Shown here one piece after another: positions 51,201 to 60,323 of a stretch of DNA of 64,000 nt. This DNA is from Bacteroidia bacterium (lineage in GTDB: Bacteria > Bacteroidota > Bacteroidia > UKL13-3). The translations under genes and the position numbers were made by a program. The notes below the pieces were generated by a model. It did no database searches. It was not told where the DNA came from and worked only from the letters and a program-made list of their open reading frames with translations. The stretch spans positions 229,170 through 293,169 of the forward strand of contig JALONP010000001.1 of NCBI GenBank assembly GCA_025454875.1, in the 5' to 3' direction. Each line of letters begins with the position of its first letter. Position 1 is the first letter of the stretch.

Positions 51201-52469
51201 ATGGCGTATTCAGTATCTCACAAGGCAGAACACCTTATTGGTTCAGAAATTATTAGATTGGCGGGTGAAGTTAATCAGAAGATTAAAGAGGGACACACGA
51301 TTTACAACCTTACTATAGGTGATTTTGACCCGCACTTATTTCCAATACCAAACGCACTTAAAGATGCGATTATTGACGCTTATAACCAACACCAAACCAA
51401 TTACCCGCCTGCTGATGGCATGCTAGAGCTGCGTAAAGCAATCGCAACATTTATTAGAGAAAAACAGGGGCTTGATTATGCTGCAGATGAATACTTGGTT
51501 GCAGGAGGTGGACGTCCTTTGATTTACGCCATTTACCAAACCTTACTCGACTCCAATGATAAAGTAGTGTACCCTGTACCATCTTGGAACAATAACCACT
51601 ACTGCCATTTAAGCGATGCCCAAAAAATTGAAATCGAAACTTTGCCCCAAAATGGATTTTTACCCACAGCTGATGAACTTAAACCATATTTAGCAGACGC
51701 CACGTTGATTGCCCTATGTTCACCTCTAAACCCAACAGGTACAATGTTTCGTAAGGAACAGCTATTGCCTATTTGTGAACTTGTTCTTGCTGAAAATAAG
51801 CTACGCGCCCAATCAGGTAAAAAACCACTGTATGTGTTGTATGATCAAATATATTGGATGCTCACCATGAAAGGGGTGGCCCATACAGATCCGGTATCAC
51901 TAATGCAAGAAATGAAACCGTATACCATTTTTGTGGATGGAATTTCGAAATCGCTTGCGGCTACAGGCGTAAGGGTTGGTTGGAGCTTTGGCCCATCTAC
52001 TGTAATCTCTAAAATGAAATCTATATTGGGTCATATTGGCGCTTGGGCTCCCAAAGCAGAACAAGTTGCAGTAAGTCAATTTTTACAGAACCATTCTGCA
52101 TTAAGTCAATTCATTGACCATTTAAAAAATAAAGTTGAAATTCGGTTTTCTGGAATTTACAACGGCATCAAACAACTCCAAGCAAAAGGTTATCCAGTGG
52201 ATATTATTGCACCAGAAGGAGCTATTTATTTAACTGCACAATTTGCACTACAAGGTTTGACTACCCCTGCTGGACAGAGCATTCAAACGACCGAAGATAT
52301 TACCGCTTACCTTTTAAACGAAGCCCAACTTGCTGTTGTTCCATTCACCGCATTTGGCGTTGCTAAAGGAACCAACTGGTATCGGATTTCAATCGGAACG
52401 TTAAAAGAAGAAGATGTACCACAACTGTTGGTGAAACTTGAAAATGCGCTTGCGCAATTACACAAATAA
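51201..52469 (+). CDS. Class I/II pyridoxal-phosphate aminotransferase
   Basis: A 422-residue fold-type I aminotransferase. It shows YNLTIGDFDPHLFPIP at the substrate-binding N-terminus, YPPADGMLELRKAIATF, CSPLNPTGTMFRKEQL, YVLYDQIYWMLTM with the PLP-contacting Asp, and DGISKSLAATGVRVGW, where the Lys in SKS forms the Schiff base with PLP. This fits the aspartate/aromatic aminotransferase family I; the substrate cannot be fixed. It begins 66 bases after the ybaB fragment and is followed 17 bases later by the next gene. Confidence 0.9.
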   Translation: MAYSVSHKAEHLIGSEIIRLAGEVNQKIKEGHTIYNLTIGDFDPHLFPIPNALKDAIIDAYNQHQTNYPPADGMLELRKAIATFIREKQGLDYAADEYLVAGGGRPLIYAIYQTLLDSNDKVVYPVPSWNNNHYCHLSDAQKIEIETLPQNGFLPTADELKPYLADATLIALCSPLNPTGTMFRKEQLLPICELVLAENKLRAQSGKKPLYVLYDQIYWMLTMKGVAHTDPVSLMQEMKPYTIFVDGISKSLAATGVRVGWSFGPSTVISKMKSILGHIGAWAPKAEQVAVSQFLQNHSALSQFIDHLKNKVEIRFSGIYNGIKQLQAKGYPVDIIAPEGAIYLTAQFALQGLTTPAGQSIQTTEDITAYLLNEAQLAVVPFTAFGVAKGTNWYRISIGTLKEEDVPQLLVKLENALAQLHK

Positions 52470-52486
52470 GGTTGTAAAAATCGCTA

Positions 52487-53635
52487 ATGAATAAGCAAAC
52501 CCATTATGATGTAATTATTGCTGGGGCTGGCCCTGCTGGAAGTACATGCGCCTTGGCTCTCAAAGAAAGTGGGCTGAGTGTGTTGATGCTTGAGAAAGAA
52601 ACCTTTCCTCGAGATAAAATTTGTGGTGATGCAGTAAGCGCCATTGTGAGAAAAGTATTGCGTGAGTTAGATCCAAAATTGGAGTTGGAATTGCTTCAAA
52701 AAGTTCCTGGAACTACGATTACAGAAGCCAAACTGTATAGCCCTAATTTTAAATCTCTCGAAATTGATTTTGCACTCGAAGGAAGTTGCATGCGCAGAGT
52801 TGATTTTGATAATTGGCTTTTCACCAAGGCCCTTTCCAATCCAGATTTAACAGTATTGCAACAAACACAATTAAAAGATGTATCGTATGGTGAAGATTGT
52901 GTAGTAGTCAAAACAAACAAGGGAGATTTTACTGCTGATATTATTGTTGGATGTGATGGTGCTCACTCTGTGGTAGCTAAAAAACTCGCCCAATTTACGG
53001 TAGACCGTAAACATTACTCGGGTGCAGTGCGGCAGTATTACCGAAATGTAAAAGGTCTTTCTGGTTCGGCACTTGAAGTTTATTTTTTAAAAGGTTACTT
53101 GCCTGGCTACTTTTGGATTTTCCCTCTTGCAAACAATGAAGCAAATGTTGGATTTGGAATGTTATCTGAGACAATTGCAACCAATCGCATCGACTTAAAA
53201 AAGTGTTTAAGTGAAATTATTCAAACCATCCCTCAAATTGCAGAACGATTTAAGGATTCGGAAGCGCTTGAAGACGTAAAAGGATTTGGCTTGCCCCTTG
53301 GATCAAAAAAATACACCTTATCTGGTAATCGATTTATGGTGTGTGGTGATGCTGCCGGACTCATCGACCCCTTTACGGGCGAAGGAATTGAAACCGCTAT
53401 GGATAGTGGCAAAACAGCAGCTGCACTTATCATAAAATATGCGAGCACAAAAAACTATCGGGCCGAAACGTTAAGGGTTTACGACAACCTTGTTTACGAT
53501 AAAATGTGGCCGATTTTTAAAGACCACTATTTGCTTCAACGGATACTTGGTAAAAGAATTTGGCTCATTAATTTGCTTATCAGAATTGGGAATATTCCTT
53601 ATGTTCAAAAAAATATTCCTAAATGGTTTTATTGA
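52487..53635 (+). CDS. Geranylgeranyl reductase family FAD-dependent oxidoreductase
   Basis: A 382-residue flavoprotein. The FAD motif DVIIAGAGPAGSTCALAL opens the protein; FPRDKICGDAVSAIV is the family's KxCGG-like region; VGCDGAHSVVAKKLAQF and FMVCGDAAGLIDPFTGEGIETAMDSG complete the three FAD-binding parts. It probably reduces isoprenoid chains or related alkenes, as geranylgeranyl reductases do, or acts as a monooxygenase. The C-terminus (LLIRIGNIPYVQKNIPKWFY) is membrane-associated in this group. It sits between an aminotransferase and a cobalamin adenosyltransferase on the same strand. Confidence 0.85.
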   Translation: MNKQTHYDVIIAGAGPAGSTCALALKESGLSVLMLEKETFPRDKICGDAVSAIVRKVLRELDPKLELELLQKVPGTTITEAKLYSPNFKSLEIDFALEGSCMRRVDFDNWLFTKALSNPDLTVLQQTQLKDVSYGEDCVVVKTNKGDFTADIIVGCDGAHSVVAKKLAQFTVDRKHYSGAVRQYYRNVKGLSGSALEVYFLKGYLPGYFWIFPLANNEANVGFGMLSETIATNRIDLKKCLSEIIQTIPQIAERFKDSEALEDVKGFGLPLGSKKYTLSGNRFMVCGDAAGLIDPFTGEGIETAMDSGKTAAALIIKYASTKNYRAETLRVYDNLVYDKMWPIFKDHYLLQRILGKRIWLINLLIRIGNIPYVQKNIPKWFY

Positions 53636-53673
53636 TAATCAAAACCATTCACGTGGTTTAAAGTTAAGTATAT

Positions 53674-54228
53674 ATGACTTTTAAAATTTATACCAAAACA
53701 GGAGATGCAGGACAAACATCATTAATTGGTGGTGTTCGAGTACCTAAATACCATTTGCGAATAGAAAGTTACGGCACAGTAGACGAGTTAAACTCTTATA
53801 TCGGAGTAATTAAAGACAGCATTCAAGATGAGCATGTTCACCAATTGCTGTATGAAATACAAGATCGGTTGTTTACCATCGGATCAGTACTTGCCAGTGA
53901 CCCTGAAAAGTCAAAAATGAAGGTGCCTGATTTGCACGAAGCGGATGTGTTGCTTCTTGAAAATGAAATGGACATGATGGATGCTTCGCTTCCTCCTCTT
54001 AAAAATTTTGTATTGCCAGGTGGCCTGCTTGCATCCTCTTTTTGCCATGTGGCTCGTTGTGTATGCCGCAGAGCTGAACGACTTGCAGTAGAACTACAAT
54101 CAGAAACAGAAGTGCCCGCCATTATAACCACTTATCTTAACCGTTTGAGTGATTACTTGTTTATGTTGTCTCGGAAATTGGTTCACGATGCTGGTACAGC
54201 AGAGGTAACCTGGAGACCACGTATGTAA
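53674..54228 (+). CDS. Cob(I)alamin adenosyltransferase, PduO type
   Basis: A 184-residue enzyme that transfers an adenosyl group from ATP to cobalamin to make the coenzyme. The N-terminus MTFKIYTKTGDAGQTSLIGG is the ATP-binding signature; YGTVDELNSYIGVI, RRAERLAVEL and TYLNRLSDYLFMLSRKL follow in the PduO order. The product would serve adenosylcobalamin enzymes, which I did not see in this window. It ends exactly against the convergent ruvC stop, with no overlap. Confidence 0.93.
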   Translation: MTFKIYTKTGDAGQTSLIGGVRVPKYHLRIESYGTVDELNSYIGVIKDSIQDEHVHQLLYEIQDRLFTIGSVLASDPEKSKMKVPDLHEADVLLLENEMDMMDASLPPLKNFVLPGGLLASSFCHVARCVCRRAERLAVELQSETEVPAIITTYLNRLSDYLFMLSRKLVHDAGTAEVTWRPRM

Positions 54229-54810
54229 CTATTTTTTTAATTTTTTAGGATTCTCTGTAACAAAGGCTTTCCAACTCGAATACGATTTTGTTGTGCCCTG
54301 CTTTTGGGTGGCGCTTTGCAAAAAGTGACAATAAGCTGCCGCTAATCCATCTGTGGCGTCTAAAAACTCAGGTGTTTCTGAAAAGCTGAGCAGCCGCTGT
54401 AACATGGCAGCAACTTGTTCTTTTGATGCATTACCATTACCTGTTATCGATTGTTTAATTTTTTTGGGAGAATACTCGTTAACCTGCATTTGCTTGCTCA
54501 AAGCTGCCGAAATAGCCACTCCTTGTGCTCTTCCCAATTTGAGCATCGACTGTACATTTTTACCAAAAAAAGGAGCCTCAATGGCTAGCTCGTCAGGTTT
54601 AAATTGTTCAATGAGGCTAATCACCCGTTCAAATATTCGTTGCAATTTGAGCATGTGATCATCTAATTTATCCAATTTTACAACCCCCAAACCAATGATG
54701 TGCGCCTTCTTCTTTACGATGCCAATCAAGCCATAACCCATTACCACCGTTCCTGGATCGATGCCCAAAATAATGCGGTCATATTGTTGAATGGCTTTTA
54801 GTGTTTCCAC
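54229..54810 (-). CDS. ruvC: Holliday junction resolvase RuvC
   Basis: A 193-residue endonuclease that resolves four-way DNA junctions with RuvA and RuvB. The acidic active site begins IILGIDPGTVVMGYGLI; ELAIEAPFFGKNVQSMLKLGRAQGVAI, IKQSITGNGNASKEQVAAML and LDATDGLAAAYCHF supply the rest of the catalytic acids. The C-terminal 35 residues are basic and longer than in E. coli (173 residues), as usual in Bacteroidota. The start is GTG at 54810. ruvA and ruvB are not adjacent. Confidence 0.95.
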   Translation of the reverse strand: METLKAIQQYDRIILGIDPGTVVMGYGLIGIVKKKAHIIGLGVVKLDKLDDHMLKLQRIFERVISLIEQFKPDELAIEAPFFGKNVQSMLKLGRAQGVAISAALSKQMQVNEYSPKKIKQSITGNGNASKEQVAAMLQRLLSFSETPEFLDATDGLAAAYCHFLQSATQKQGTTKSYSSWKAFVTENPKKLKK

Positions 54811-54817
54811 GTATAAA

Positions 54818-54848
54818 TTTGTTATCGTAAGAGTTAAAGATTACTTTG
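54818..54848 (+). promoter_or_regulatory. Promoter of the flippase-like gene
   Basis: TTTG, 20 nt, TACTTTG, a near-perfect Bacteroidota promoter. It lies between ruvC and the flippase-like gene and overlaps an upstream TTG codon (54846), so translation must start further on, at 54903. Confidence 0.5.
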
Positions 54849-54902
54849 TGCAACATATACAATACGCAATTGAATCGCAATAAAAACAAGTGGTCATTTT
54901 GG

Positions 54903-55820
54903 ATGAACATCGCTAAGTGGATGATTGTTATTGGTGTAACTGTATTTGCCCTAAACAAACTCATTCAGATTGTTCAACAGTTTCAATCAAACGCAAATTT
55001 TCTGAGCACACTCAACTACCGATCATTAAATTGGATTTGGTTAACTGTATTATTACTTCCCATTAATATTTGGCTCGAGTCCGTTAAATGGCAATTGCTG
55101 CTTCCCAAGCCCCTTATCCATGCACTTAAACAACGAATAGATGCTGTGCTCACAGGGATTACATTAGGGATGATTACCCCAAACCAAATTGGGGATTTTG
55201 CAGGCAAAATGATTCATGTGCCAAAACACCTCTATAAAAACGGATTGGCCTTGGCTTTTATCGGAGGAGCAACACAAACTTTGGTTTCTATTTGGTTTGC
55301 TTTGGTTGCTTGTTGGTTCCTTGTTGAACAAGGATTATTTACAATCATCAGTTTACCAACAGGAATTGTACTAGGATGTGTAATTGGCCTTCCAGTATTA
55401 TACATATATCTACCGGTTATCACCCAAAAGTTTAAATCATTATGGATACTTCCTTATATTGAACAAATCAATCAGTTGCCAACAAAACAATTGATTAAAA
55501 TTTGGTTTACAGCGAGTGCTCGGTATTTAGTTTATTCATTACAATACTTATTCTTGTTAGTGGCATTTGGTATTAACCTTCCTTGGTATATTTCATTTTC
55601 TTTAATCGCCTTAATATTCGTCATTCAAACAATCACCCCATCATTTATGCTTTTACAATTAGGCATTAGAGGAATTTCGGCAGTATGGTTATTTGGACTC
55701 TTCTTGGCTCCACCTATAGCGATACTGCTTGCTTCATATGGATTGTGGATAGTGAACCAGTTGATTCCGGCTACTATTGGATTAACAATAATTGTTAAAC
55801 AAAAAATCGCGTCAACTTAA
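54903..55820 (+). CDS. Lysylphosphatidylglycerol synthase transmembrane-like (flippase-like) protein
   Basis: A 305-residue polytopic membrane protein of the UPF0104/LPG-synthase transmembrane family, with about seven to eight hydrophobic segments. It carries ITLGMITPNQIGDFAGKM, the family's conserved loop (PxxxGE/D-like), and LVYSLQYLFLLVAFGI. These proteins sit beside glycosyltransferases and are thought to move lipid-linked sugars. The GT2 gene follows 3 bases after the stop, which supports that link. The start at 54903 is preferred over the TTG at 54846, which lies in the promoter. Confidence 0.83.
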   Translation: MNIAKWMIVIGVTVFALNKLIQIVQQFQSNANFLSTLNYRSLNWIWLTVLLLPINIWLESVKWQLLLPKPLIHALKQRIDAVLTGITLGMITPNQIGDFAGKMIHVPKHLYKNGLALAFIGGATQTLVSIWFALVACWFLVEQGLFTIISLPTGIVLGCVIGLPVLYIYLPVITQKFKSLWILPYIEQINQLPTKQLIKIWFTASARYLVYSLQYLFLLVAFGINLPWYISFSLIALIFVIQTITPSFMLLQLGIRGISAVWLFGLFLAPPIAILLASYGLWIVNQLIPATIGLTIIVKQKIAST

Positions 55821-55823
55821 CAT

Positions 55824-56930
55824 ATGCTTATCGGATCAGTTATTCTTACATCGCTTTACTGCGCCTTAATTGCTTACTACTTTTGGGGATGGGTAAAAAT
55901 TAAAACTGATGTTTATGACGAACATACAACTACCCATAAACCATTCACGATTTTAGTATCCGTACGTAACGAAGCCTACGTTATTGAACATTGTTTAGCC
56001 TCATTGTCGCTTCTTGATTATCCTACTCACTTAGTTGAAGTTCTTTTGATTGATGACCACTCAACCGATGATACGGTGAATGTTGTGAACAGATGGATTC
56101 AACAACATGCCAAACACCATTGGAGACTTCTTAAAAATATTGCAAATCAATCTGGAAAAAAAAGTGCCATTACCTTAGGTGTGCAACAAGCTAAACACCC
56201 AAATATTGTATTAACTGATGCTGATTGTACACATCATCGGCTATGGTTGCAAACGCTCAACTCTTACCTATTAAAAACCAATGCAAAACTTATATATGCA
56301 CCTGTAAAGTTTAAGTCGAGCAGTATTTTTGAGCAAATACAAGCATTAGAGTTTGCTGGCTTGGTAGCCATAGGTGGTGCAGCAATAGCGCTTAACAACC
56401 CCAATATGTGCAGTGCTTCTAACCTATTCTTTACAGCACAGTCATTTACCAACGTTGGTGGTTATGAAGGCAACGAACATGTGTCGAGTGGCGATGATGG
56501 CTTTTTATTGCACAAGATTGCGAATAAGTATCCCGGTGAAGTTTATTTTTTAAAAAGTAAAACAGCTATGGTCCAAACTAGCGCTAGCTCTTCCCTACTT
56601 GAACTTGCAAATCAGCGTAAACGTTGGGTTTCTAAAAGCACGAAATACGAAAATGCGATGGTGCCTGCTGTACTAATTGGTGCCTACTTGTTTAATTTAA
56701 GTATTTTGGTAAATGCTATTTTGAATCCAGAATTAGCGCTTATACAACTAGCCGCAAAAATAACAATAGAAGGGCTATTCTTATGGAACGTATTAGACTT
56801 ATTCGATACAAAAAAACACTTAAGGTGGCTGTTGCTAGCTGAACCATTACATATTATGTATGTTATCATTATTGGAATTTGGGGTAACTTGGGCACATTT
56901 AATTGGAAAGGACGAAATGTAAAACCTTAA
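55824..56930 (+). CDS. Membrane glycosyltransferase, family 2
   Basis: A 368-residue enzyme with an N-terminal transmembrane helix (LIGSVILTSLYCALIAYYF), the GT2 nucleotide-binding start (FTILVSVRNEAYVIEHCLAS), DDHSTDDTVNVV, the metal-binding DAD in LTDADCTHH, and NVGGYEGNEHVSSGDDGFLL with QRKRW later on. Two to three transmembrane segments follow at the C-terminus. It probably adds sugars to a lipid or polysaccharide on the cytoplasmic face. It is coupled with the flippase-like gene upstream and followed 9 bases later by a small unknown gene. Confidence 0.88.
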   Translation: MLIGSVILTSLYCALIAYYFWGWVKIKTDVYDEHTTTHKPFTILVSVRNEAYVIEHCLASLSLLDYPTHLVEVLLIDDHSTDDTVNVVNRWIQQHAKHHWRLLKNIANQSGKKSAITLGVQQAKHPNIVLTDADCTHHRLWLQTLNSYLLKTNAKLIYAPVKFKSSSIFEQIQALEFAGLVAIGGAAIALNNPNMCSASNLFFTAQSFTNVGGYEGNEHVSSGDDGFLLHKIANKYPGEVYFLKSKTAMVQTSASSSLLELANQRKRWVSKSTKYENAMVPAVLIGAYLFNLSILVNAILNPELALIQLAAKITIEGLFLWNVLDLFDTKKHLRWLLLAEPLHIMYVIIIGIWGNLGTFNWKGRNVKP

Positions 56931-56939
56931 CACGTAATT

Positions 56940-57206
56940 ATGGAATTAACACCAATAGAATATGATATTTTAAACACGGTATACTTTGTTGAGCCATTTG
57001 AAACCATATTGTCTGAATGCAAATACCCAGAAGCAGTTATTGCGGATGTACTCAAGCAATTGATTCACAAAAAATACATTGCAACCTTGGTATTCGATTC
57101 AGACAAACAGGAGTACATTCGTACATTCTTTTACGACTCTGACAATATGCACGCGTATGCTTATCTTGCAACCAAAGAAGGATTATTGGCTCACAACACA
57201 AGATAG
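56940..57206 (+). CDS. Small uncharacterised protein, winged-helix-like
   Basis: An 88-residue protein: MELTPIEYDILNTVYFVEPFETILSECKYPE, then a possible recognition region (AVIADVLKQLIHKKYIATLVFDS) and a beta-wing-like end (YIRTFFYDSDNMHAYAYLATKEGLLAHN). This reads as a small winged-helix fold, similar in layout to transcription-factor-like wHTH domains, but no family is recognised with confidence. It lies in a tight row with the flippase-like and GT2 genes, so it may be a local regulator or a subunit; unproven. Confidence 0.6.
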   Translation: MELTPIEYDILNTVYFVEPFETILSECKYPEAVIADVLKQLIHKKYIATLVFDSDKQEYIRTFFYDSDNMHAYAYLATKEGLLAHNTR

Positions 57207-57247
57207 GTTAGCATGTAAAACCAATTCTAAAATTACCATTCAAAGAA

Positions 57248-58246
57248 ATGAAAGCAATTGTTCTTGAACAACTCAATCAACAACTCGGTTTAATTGAAAC
57301 TGATATACCCCAAATTGAACCTCATGAAGTATTGGTTAGACTCAAAGCAGCGGCCTTAAACCATCGTGACTTATGGATACAAAAAGGGCAATATGCAGGG
57401 ATACGATTGCCTATAATTTTGGGTGCAGATGGCAGTGGCATTGTGGAGCAAATTGGAACGCATGTTGGAAGCAATTGGCTGAACAAAGCTGTCATCATTA
57501 ACCCAAGTATGAACTGGGGTTCAGATCCACGAGTTCAAGCAAAAGATTACGTGATTTTAGGAACTCCGCATAATGGCACATTTGCGCAATATGTAAAAAT
57601 AGATGCACGATTGCTAAATGAAAAGCCTGAACACCTTAGTTTTGAAGAAGCGGCAGCATTGCCACTGGCAGGCCTAACCGCATATAGGGCCTTGGTAAAA
57701 CGTGCGGGTGCAAAAAATGGAGAGAATGTACTGATAACAGGTGCTGGTGGAGGTGTTGCTTTATTAGCTACTCAATTTGCAATTGCGCTTGGATGCCAAA
57801 CATATGTAACATCTAGTTCATCCAATAAAATTGCACAAACACTCAAATTAGGAGTAAAGTATGGTGCTGTTTACAATGAACCCGATTGGGACAAAAATCT
57901 TAAACAACAAAGTGGTGGTTTTGATGTGATTATAGATAGTAGTGGTGGAGACACATTTGCTAAGTTGGTTGATTTAGCAAAGCCTGCAGGTAGAATTGCA
58001 ATGTACGGTGCCACACAAGGTGTTTTTAATAGTGGAATCCCCGCAAAAATCTTTTGGAAACAATTAGATATTTTGGGATCTACTATGGGCAACGATGAAG
58101 AATTTGCAGAAATGATTGCTTTTGTTAACCAGCATCAAATTGTACCAATTGTACATCAGTCGTTTCCATTAAACCAGGCTCAACAAGCCATTGATGTAAT
58201 GGCAAAAGGAGAACAACTTGGTAAGATTGTATTGACTATCCCTTAG
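57248..58246 (+). CDS. Zinc-independent MDR oxidoreductase (quinone-oxidoreductase-like)
   Basis: A 332-residue medium-chain dehydrogenase/reductase. The order is MKAIVLEQLNQQLGLIETDI, NHRDLWIQKGQYAGIRLPIILGADGSGIV, LPLAGLTAYRALVKRAG, and the NADPH motif NVLITGAGGGVALLATQFAI. The usual structural zinc Cys cluster is missing, as in quinone oxidoreductase and crotonyl-CoA-type members. Substrate unknown. It follows the small protein by 41 bases. Confidence 0.88.
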   Translation: MKAIVLEQLNQQLGLIETDIPQIEPHEVLVRLKAAALNHRDLWIQKGQYAGIRLPIILGADGSGIVEQIGTHVGSNWLNKAVIINPSMNWGSDPRVQAKDYVILGTPHNGTFAQYVKIDARLLNEKPEHLSFEEAAALPLAGLTAYRALVKRAGAKNGENVLITGAGGGVALLATQFAIALGCQTYVTSSSSNKIAQTLKLGVKYGAVYNEPDWDKNLKQQSGGFDVIIDSSGGDTFAKLVDLAKPAGRIAMYGATQGVFNSGIPAKIFWKQLDILGSTMGNDEEFAEMIAFVNQHQIVPIVHQSFPLNQAQQAIDVMAKGEQLGKIVLTIP

Positions 58247-58287
58247 CTTATTGATGATTTTGACCTAATGTTAATACCTTCATAACA

Positions 58288-59187
58288 ATGAATAAGGAAA
58301 TTGCCAGCATGTATAAAAAGCAAATCACATTTATCATTAATCCCATTTCGGGTGGCATTAATAAACAACATTTCCCCTCGTTAATCGGAAGGTATATTGA
58401 TCGCAATCAATTCGACATCGAAATCAATTTTACAAAATCTGCACAGCATAATATTGACCTTGCACAACAAGCAGTTGCCGAAAAAAAGGATATTGTAGTA
58501 GCTGTAGGCGGAGATGGAACCATTAACCATATTGCCAAATACTTGGTGAACAGCAATGTATTGTTTGGCATTATTCCTCAAGGTTCTGGAAACGGATTAG
58601 CCAGGCATTTACGGATTCCATTGAACGATAAAAAAGCTCTTCAAATCATTAACAAACTCCATACTAAAAAAATAGATGCAGGGATGGCTAACGATCAATT
58701 TTTTGTAAATGTAGCTGGAGCAGGATTTGATGCGCATGTGAGTTGGATGTTTGCCAATGCTCCCAAAAGGGGATTTTGGTCTTACGCAAAAATAACACTC
58801 AATGAGTATCAAGCATACAAGCCCCATTCATACGAAATTCAAGTTGATGGTAAAGTAACCCATAAAGAAGCATTTATTGTATGTGTTGCGAATGGCTCGC
58901 AATATGGCAACAATGCATTCATAGCTCCTCAAGCAAATTTAGATGATGGGCTGTTTGACGTCAGCATACTCAAACCATTTAAATCTTGGAGCATGCCTCT
59001 TATCGGACTTGAAATGTTTATGAAAAAATATGGAAATTCTAGATACGTAGATACCATAAAAGGGCATGAAATTACCATAAAAAGACCATCTGATGGAGTA
59101 TTTAACATAGATGGTGAACCAATATTGATGGATAAAAATATCCATATTCGAATGATTCATGAAGCCATTAATGTGATTGTGCCATAA
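58288..59187 (+). CDS. Diacylglycerol kinase-family lipid kinase (YegS/BmrU type)
   Basis: A 299-residue cytoplasmic lipid kinase. Motifs are ITFIINPISGGINKQHFPSL, VVAVGGDGTINHIAKYLV, and PQGSGNGLARHLRIPLN, the catalytic and ATP-binding loops of the DAGK domain; ANGSQYGNNAFIAPQANLDDGLFDV closes the C-terminal domain. It probably phosphorylates diacylglycerol or a related lipid, recycling it to phosphatidic acid. The start at 58288 (MNKEIASMYKK) could instead be 58309. It fits the lipid/envelope theme of this plus-strand row. Confidence 0.9.
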   Translation: MNKEIASMYKKQITFIINPISGGINKQHFPSLIGRYIDRNQFDIEINFTKSAQHNIDLAQQAVAEKKDIVVAVGGDGTINHIAKYLVNSNVLFGIIPQGSGNGLARHLRIPLNDKKALQIINKLHTKKIDAGMANDQFFVNVAGAGFDAHVSWMFANAPKRGFWSYAKITLNEYQAYKPHSYEIQVDGKVTHKEAFIVCVANGSQYGNNAFIAPQANLDDGLFDVSILKPFKSWSMPLIGLEMFMKKYGNSRYVDTIKGHEITIKRPSDGVFNIDGEPILMDKNIHIRMIHEAINVIVP

Positions 59188-59199
59188 AATAATATCGAG

Positions 59200-59538
59200 A
59201 TGAGTAAAAGTAAAAAACTAACTGGTGTCATTTATTCTACCAACCCTGAATACAACTTTCAATATGAGGAAGAGAATAGTCCTGAAACATTAACTCCCAA
59301 TCAACAAAATTTAAAAATCTATTTGGATAGAAAAGGTGGAGGAAAATTTGTATCTCGAATTACTGGCTTCGTAGGAAAAACCGATGACTTGACGGAGCTA
59401 GGAAAAGCTATCAAACAAGCATGTGGCGTTGGCGGAAGTGTTAAGGATGGCGAAATCTTAATTCAAGGAGATGTAAGGGACAAGGTGCTTAATTTCCTAA
59501 CTAAATTAGCCTATAAGGCTAAAAAAGCTGGAGGTTAA
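59200..59538 (+). CDS. SUI1/eIF1-like translation factor (YciH)
   Basis: A 112-residue protein of the bacterial SUI1/YciH family, with the eIF1 fold: [55 protein letters not shown] and [16 protein letters not shown]. YciH has been linked to initiation fidelity and stress response in bacteria. The first 35 residues ([15 protein letters not shown]) are the usual N-terminal lead. It sits between the lipid kinase and a two-component system. Confidence 0.92.
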   Translation: MSKSKKLTGVIYSTNPEYNFQYEEENSPETLTPNQQNLKIYLDRKGGGKFVSRITGFVGKTDDLTELGKAIKQACGVGGSVKDGEILIQGDVRDKVLNFLTKLAYKAKKAGG

Positions 59539-59605
59539 TTAAATTCGAATTAAAATCTTATTGAATCGAGGCATAGATACACTTGTATGTGTAAATTGCC
59601 AATTG

Positions 59606-60313
59606 ATGGAACTAACAAACCGCACTAAAATTTTATTAATCGAAGACGAGCCTAAAGTGCTTGCTTTTATCAAAGAAGGACTTGAAGAAGATGATTATGA
59701 AGTAAGCACAGCGGTTGATGGCCGCGAAGGTCTCTCAATGGCAACACAGTTCCAATATGACGTGATTGTACTTGACTTAATGCTTCCATTTATTAGTGGT
59801 ATCGATGTTTGCAAACAAGTTAGGGCGCTAGGGATTGAAACACCAATGCTCATGTTAACTGCTTTGGGTACCATTACCGATAAGGTTACTGGACTTGACT
59901 CAGGTGCCGATGATTATCTAGTAAAACCATTCGAATTTGTTGAGTTACTCGCACGCTTAAGAGCTTTAACAAAAAGAAGTTCGAATACGAAGGTTTTTGT
60001 CAATATAGAAAAGTTGGATATAAGCGACTTGGTGATGGACTTAAACACAAAGATTGTTGAAAGAGCAGGTAAAAAAATTGATCTGACAGCAAAAGAGTTT
60101 TTGTTGCTCGAGTATTTCTTGCGCAACAAAGGCAGGGTAATATCACGATCTGAAATTGCCGAAAAAGTATGGGGAATTAACTTTGATACAGGAACAAATG
60201 TAATTGATGTGTATATCAATTTCTTACGTAAAAAGATTGACAAAGAACACAAAATAAAATTACTACATACCATTATTGGTATGGGATATACCATTCGTGT
60301 TGAAAATAGCTAA
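59606..60313 (+). CDS. OmpR/PhoB-type response regulator
   Basis: A 235-residue regulator. The receiver domain has the acidic pocket in IEDEPK, the phosphorylation site D57 in YDVIVLDLMLPF, T85 and K107 (GADDYLVKPFE); the winged-helix DNA-binding domain follows from about residue 135 (DLTAKEFLLLEYFLRNKGRVISRSEIAEKVWG, FDTGTNVIDVYINFLRKKID). It is placed 10 bases before its partner histidine kinase gene. The start at 59606 (MELTNRTKI) is chosen because the receiver begins there; an earlier in-frame codon adds 15 odd residues. Target genes are unknown. Confidence 0.94.
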   Translation: MELTNRTKILLIEDEPKVLAFIKEGLEEDDYEVSTAVDGREGLSMATQFQYDVIVLDLMLPFISGIDVCKQVRALGIETPMLMLTALGTITDKVTGLDSGADDYLVKPFEFVELLARLRALTKRSSNTKVFVNIEKLDISDLVMDLNTKIVERAGKKIDLTAKEFLLLEYFLRNKGRVISRSEIAEKVWGINFDTGTNVIDVYINFLRKKIDKEHKIKLLHTIIGMGYTIRVENS

Positions 60314-60323
60314 GATCTAAGCA

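Noticed and set aside
54846..54902. TTG start for the flippase-like gene
   Set aside because: The codon lies within the -7 element of a well-matched promoter, so it would be untranscribed; the ATG at 54903 directly precedes a transmembrane segment.
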